From CAYPEK01 sp964409645 (lineage in GTDB: Bacteria > UBP15 > UBA6099), in the NCBI GenBank assembly GCA_964409645.1, contig CAYPEK010000098.1, positions 1-16,499 of the forward strand: 16,499 nucleotides of DNA, given 5' to 3'. The notes below the pieces were generated by a model. That model worked only from the letters and a program-made list of their open reading frames with translations, did no database searches and had not been told where the DNA came from. How positions within the stretch are numbered: the stretch's first letter is position 1; each line of letters begins with the position of its first letter. The position numbers and the translations under genes are program-made. This document shows positions 13,678 through 16,499 of this stretch, in pieces.

Positions 13678-15072
13678 TCAAGATACGCCGCTGTCGAAAC
13701 CATGCATTTTGCAATACTCCTCAAGATACCGTTCGAATCTGAAGTGCGGCATGTGAAAAATAGCCGCACCGCGCGCGGTCGCATTGAAAATTCTGCCCGG
13801 TTCGTTCAGGTTCAAATTGTATTTTTCGGTGTCTTTTAAATAAACATAAAGAATGTCTGAAGTTTTAACCATCGAGCCGTCGAGCGCGGCCACCTCCCGC
13901 AGTCTCCCATATCTAGGCGTATAGCCCTGAATCCTGCTTCCCGAGGCGTGAGTCTGCGATTCGAGAAAAGAGAAATCGGCGCCGATGAGAACGATCGGTT
14001 TCGCGCCGGTTTTGACGGCGAAATCAAGCGCGGCAAGAAACACAGTGCCCGAAAAAAACAGGTCGCCCTTGTCCTTGTTTACCTCGTCGGGCCTCACCGA
14101 AGAATACGCCGCCCAACGCCCGCCCGCCGGGAACCGCGCCACAACGTCCGGATTGGATGACTTGAAGAAAATCAGATTCTCCGATTCGATGTTCAACTCG
14201 CTGAAAAGCGAGTCGGTTTTTTTCTGCGGGTCGCCGGAGACGACGAATTTCGGGCGCAGCCCGGCGCGGTGGAACGGTGCGAGCGCGGAATCGACCGCGA
14301 CGATGTCCGGCGCGACGGGGGCGGCTTTCAGCAGTTCGAGGCTCTGGTCGAGCGACGGACCGGCCGCCGCAACGATCAGGTCCCTGCCCTCGTAAGAACC
14401 GAACAACTCCTTCACTCCGGGCGCGGCGGCGAATATTTCGCTGTTCGCGGCTTCGTTCTCGGCGCGCTCTTTGTCGAAAGTGGAGCGGCTGTTCGATGCA
14501 ATCCGGATGTATTCGAGAGTATTTCTCAAATCCTCGCTTTCCTCCGGGAAAACTTCGAGCGACGGTTTATGGATGAGGACTTCGGTTTTTTCTGAGTCGC
14601 CGATTATTTCCGAAAAGTACAGCATGAATTTTCGAATCGACTCCTGAATCTGCATGTAATTTCCGGCGATGACGATCACCTTGTCGCTGTTAAAGATGGC
14701 CGAGAGGTCGCGCGCGGCCAGCGACGCTTTGAAAACGTCGGGGCTGACCTCGAACACAATCACCTTGCGGACATTTTGATATTTGCCGATCAGCGCCTCG
14801 ACGTGATAGCCGAGCCCCATTCCGAAGACGAACAGAAACGCCGAGTCCGGTTTCACGTCCTGCCGGTCCACCCAGCGGCGGCCGTCAAGCACCGGATCGA
14901 ATTTGCTGTGAAGATACAAGTCACGGTTCGGCAAGCGCACCAGCAGCGTTGGACAGCCGGGAATCCGCGTATCGGCTATTTCGACACGCTCGCCGCCGGT
15001 TTCGTTGCCGAAATGGACAAAATGCGCGCGGTGGCCTATGTAGTTCAGATTGATTTCCGTGTAGTCGCGCAT
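13678..15072 (-). CDS. Maf/DUF115-like protein (motility-associated glycosyltransferase family)
   Basis: 464 residues from the ATG at 15072. The N-terminal part has DLYLHSKFDP (51-60), LFVFGMGLGYHVEALI (80-95) and VIVFEVSPDVF, the pattern of Maf proteins. The DUF115/MptE-like core follows: LIVAAAGPSLD (232-242), DIVAVDSALAPFHRAGLRPKF, VSGDPQK (278-284), FFSGTVFLAALDFAV and PIVLIGADFSF (359-369). Maf proteins transfer nonulosonic acids such as pseudaminic or legionaminic acid onto flagellin in the cytoplasm; DUF115 relatives also act in other glycan loci. The frame is open to an ATG at 15210, but that would overlap the upstream gene by 56 bp and the added segment does not look coding; no clear ribosome site supports either start. 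The candidate sigma-28 unit nearby agrees with a motility link but does not prove it. Confidence 0.82.
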   Translation of the reverse strand: MRDYTEINLNYIGHRAHFVHFGNETGGERVEIADTRIPGCPTLLVRLPNRDLYLHSKFDPVLDGRRWVDRQDVKPDSAFLFVFGMGLGYHVEALIGKYQNVRKVIVFEVSPDVFKASLAARDLSAIFNSDKVIVIAGNYMQIQESIRKFMLYFSEIIGDSEKTEVLIHKPSLEVFPEESEDLRNTLEYIRIASNSRSTFDKERAENEAANSEIFAAAPGVKELFGSYEGRDLIVAAAGPSLDQSLELLKAAPVAPDIVAVDSALAPFHRAGLRPKFVVSGDPQKKTDSLFSELNIESENLIFFKSSNPDVVARFPAGGRWAAYSSVRPDEVNKDKGDLFFSGTVFLAALDFAVKTGAKPIVLIGADFSFLESQTHASGSRIQGYTPRYGRLREVAALDGSMVKTSDILYVYLKDTEKYNLNLNEPGRIFNATARGAAIFHMPHFRFERYLEEYCKMHGFDSGVS

Positions 15073-15154
15073 ACGAGTTTCATTATATTTCGCCGTTAGT
15101 TCGAGAGCAACACCGTGAGTTTTTACGGAAGAAATCGTTTTGGCGGAAGGCGCG

Positions 15155-16499
15155 TCAGTCGCCGCCGGTGATATTGAAAATCTTGCGGCAGTCGCCCGCG
15201 GCCGCACCATTGAGAACGGAGCATTCCGACTCCTCCTTCACACATGCGCCGAGATAGAGTCCGCAGCCGGATTGTATTGAATCTTCATTGCACAACTGAA
15301 CGAAGTTGTTCATGCCCGTTACGATGGAGTCCGTCACGGAGCGGTCGTAGCCGCCGAACGGGATGCGGCCGATCGAACACGGCAACGCAGGCGGAGTTTT
15401 CCTGCCGGGCAACATATTCCACTTCATAAAGTCTATCACCGCGAGATGCGCCAGAGCGCCGGTTACGCAGTCGGCTTTGAATCCCTCGGCGGAGTCTTTG
15501 CATAGTTCGTCGATCTGGTCCGGGCTGAACGCCTGATATCCTATCCCGTAAGTGAAGGCCGCTTTCTCGGCGCGGGAACGGAAATTCGTGGGATAAGTTC
15601 TGCCCCAGTACGATATGCCCGAGATGCAGTCCAGCGAGGCGTCGCCACCGAATGTACGGCATCTTTCCACGGCGATATTCGGGCTGTCGTTGGTTATGAT
15701 GAAACCGCGTCCGAAGCGCCAGTAGCAGACCGCCGCCTCGGTGTTCTCCCTCATCCGCTCGATCGAGTTTTTCTTCGGCTGGATCGCGTTCCAGTTCAGT
15801 GAGAGAACAATGACCAGCAGGATCGCCGCGGGAAGAATAGTCTTCAGCTTCGGATTCACCTTTTCCATGAGGACATTCGCACGCGCGTTGGTCATGCCAA
15901 CAAGCGCCATCCAGAAAACGAGCCAGTATTGAAAAGTGTCCGCGAGCTCCCTCGGAGCAAGCGAGAGCTGAATGACACCAAACCCCGCGACGTAAGCGAA
16001 CATGATGCCGCGCGTCGAGAAGATCGACTCCGTACCGCCCCGGCGGCGGTTGCGCAATACAGACACAACCCACACCGCTTCCGCGACGAACACGGCGATC
16101 AGCACCACCGCCAGTACCGGATTATGGCCCACCCCGTTGTAAAATTTCTCGAAGAAAACATGCGGAGTCAACGCCACCGCCCGCTCGCCTTTGCCCGTTC
16201 CGAACTTCAAAAAAACGTCCATTATATCGCGGCCGCCGCGTGCAACCGACGCCACAATCGCTGGCGAAAGCCCTGCCGCGAACGCCGCCGCGCCGAAAGC
16301 GGTGTTTTTCTCGTCTATCCCCCTGCGCGCCGCCTCGCCCGCCGTCCATAACGCCACAAGCGCTATCGGAAAAAGAGTGCCTTTCTCCCAGAAAATCGCA
16401 AAGCCGGAAAACGCCCACAGAGCGATGTTCGCCGCCGGCGCGCGGCTGCGCCTTCGCAGCGCATATAGAGCCACAATCAGCGCCGAGGCAAGCGAGCCC
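15155..16499 (-). CDS. Multi-pass membrane protein, possible polyprenyl-sugar glycosyltransferase, with Cys-rich C-terminal domain (5' end beyond window)
   Basis: 447 residues are visible; the frame is open to the window edge and the first residues (GSLASALIVALYAL) already lie in a membrane helix, so the GTG at 16474 is not the true start. About seven hydrophobic helices follow to near residue 230, among them ALWAFSGFAIFWEKGTLF, VLAVVLIAVFVAEAVWVV, TFQYWLVFWMALVG and ILPAAILLVIVLSLN. The rest, about 210 residues, is hydrophilic and holds all 11 cysteines of the visible protein. The layout (many helices, then a soluble outer domain) resembles GT39/ArnT-type or oligosaccharyl transferases, but the catalytic first loop would lie in the missing part. 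The next gene is Maf-like, which supports a role in glycan assembly or transfer. Function is inferred only from architecture and position. Confidence 0.6.
   Translation of the reverse strand, partial: GSLASALIVALYALRRRSRAPAANIALWAFSGFAIFWEKGTLFPIALVALWTAGEAARRGIDEKNTAFGAAAFAAGLSPAIVASVARGGRDIMDVFLKFGTGKGERAVALTPHVFFEKFYNGVGHNPVLAVVLIAVFVAEAVWVVSVLRNRRRGGTESIFSTRGIMFAYVAGFGVIQLSLAPRELADTFQYWLVFWMALVGMTNARANVLMEKVNPKLKTILPAAILLVIVLSLNWNAIQPKKNSIERMRENTEAAVCYWRFGRGFIITNDSPNIAVERCRTFGGDASLDCISGISYWGRTYPTNFRSRAEKAAFTYGIGYQAFSPDQIDELCKDSAEGFKADCVTGALAHLAVIDFMKWNMLPGRKTPPALPCSIGRIPFGGYDRSVTDSIVTGMNNFVQLCNEDSIQSGCGLYLGACVKEESECSVLNGAAAGDCRKIFNITGGD

Noticed and set aside
15073..15210. Extended start of the Maf-like gene at the ATG at 15210
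   Set aside because: It would overlap the upstream gene by 56 bp, and the added segment has codon use unlike the rest; still not fully excluded.

Overview
The window looks like a GC-rich (roughly 55-60% by eye), densely coding chromosomal segment of a Gram-negative bacterium. The strongest hint is a GT9 ADP-heptose-type heptosyltransferase, an enzyme family of lipopolysaccharide cores. The Maf-like glycosyltransferase and a sigma-28-type promoter suggest a motile, flagellated cell. The taxon cannot be fixed from the sequence; a delta-proteobacterium-like or candidate-phylum genome would fit the secreted multidomain subtilase, the radical SAM genes and the scattered short palindromes. No rRNA, tRNA, CRISPR array or intact insertion sequence was seen.

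Layout. 1-2824 (minus): the N-terminal 941 residues of a secreted subtilisin-like protease with Ig-like and calcium-binding FG-GAP/VCBS repeats, cut by the window edge. 2953-10116 (all minus, read from 10116 downwards): a 1077-residue fusion of a Cys-rich segment, a SAM methyltransferase, a B12-binding radical SAM module and a second complete radical SAM module; a gap packed with palindromes; then a tight run of a stand-alone radical SAM enzyme, a glycosyltransferase and a NodU/CmcH-type carbamoyltransferase. 10117-10478: a divergent control region with a 29-bp inverted-repeat element. 10479-12221 (plus): the only plus-strand gene, a heptosyltransferase with a long extra C-terminal region. 12236-13342 (minus): a small orphan protein translationally coupled to a metallo-beta-lactamase-fold hydrolase. 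13343-13677: an intergenic stretch with a sigma-28-like promoter, two hairpins and a terminator on the plus strand, read as a candidate small RNA. 13678-16499 (minus): a Maf/DUF115 glycosyltransferase-like protein preceded by a truncated multi-pass membrane protein with a cysteine-rich C-terminal domain.

How they fit together. The common theme is building and decorating a glycan or glycosylated product: sugar transfer (GT4-like, GT9, Maf-like, possibly a polyprenyl-sugar-dependent membrane enzyme), carbamoylation, and two or three radical SAM chemistries that could methylate or rearrange carbon skeletons. The best candidate for an undescribed system is the radical SAM/B12-radical SAM fusion with its radical SAM, glycosyltransferase and carbamoyltransferase partners. 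Its substrate cannot be read from the sequence; a modified surface sugar or a small glycosylated metabolite are both open.
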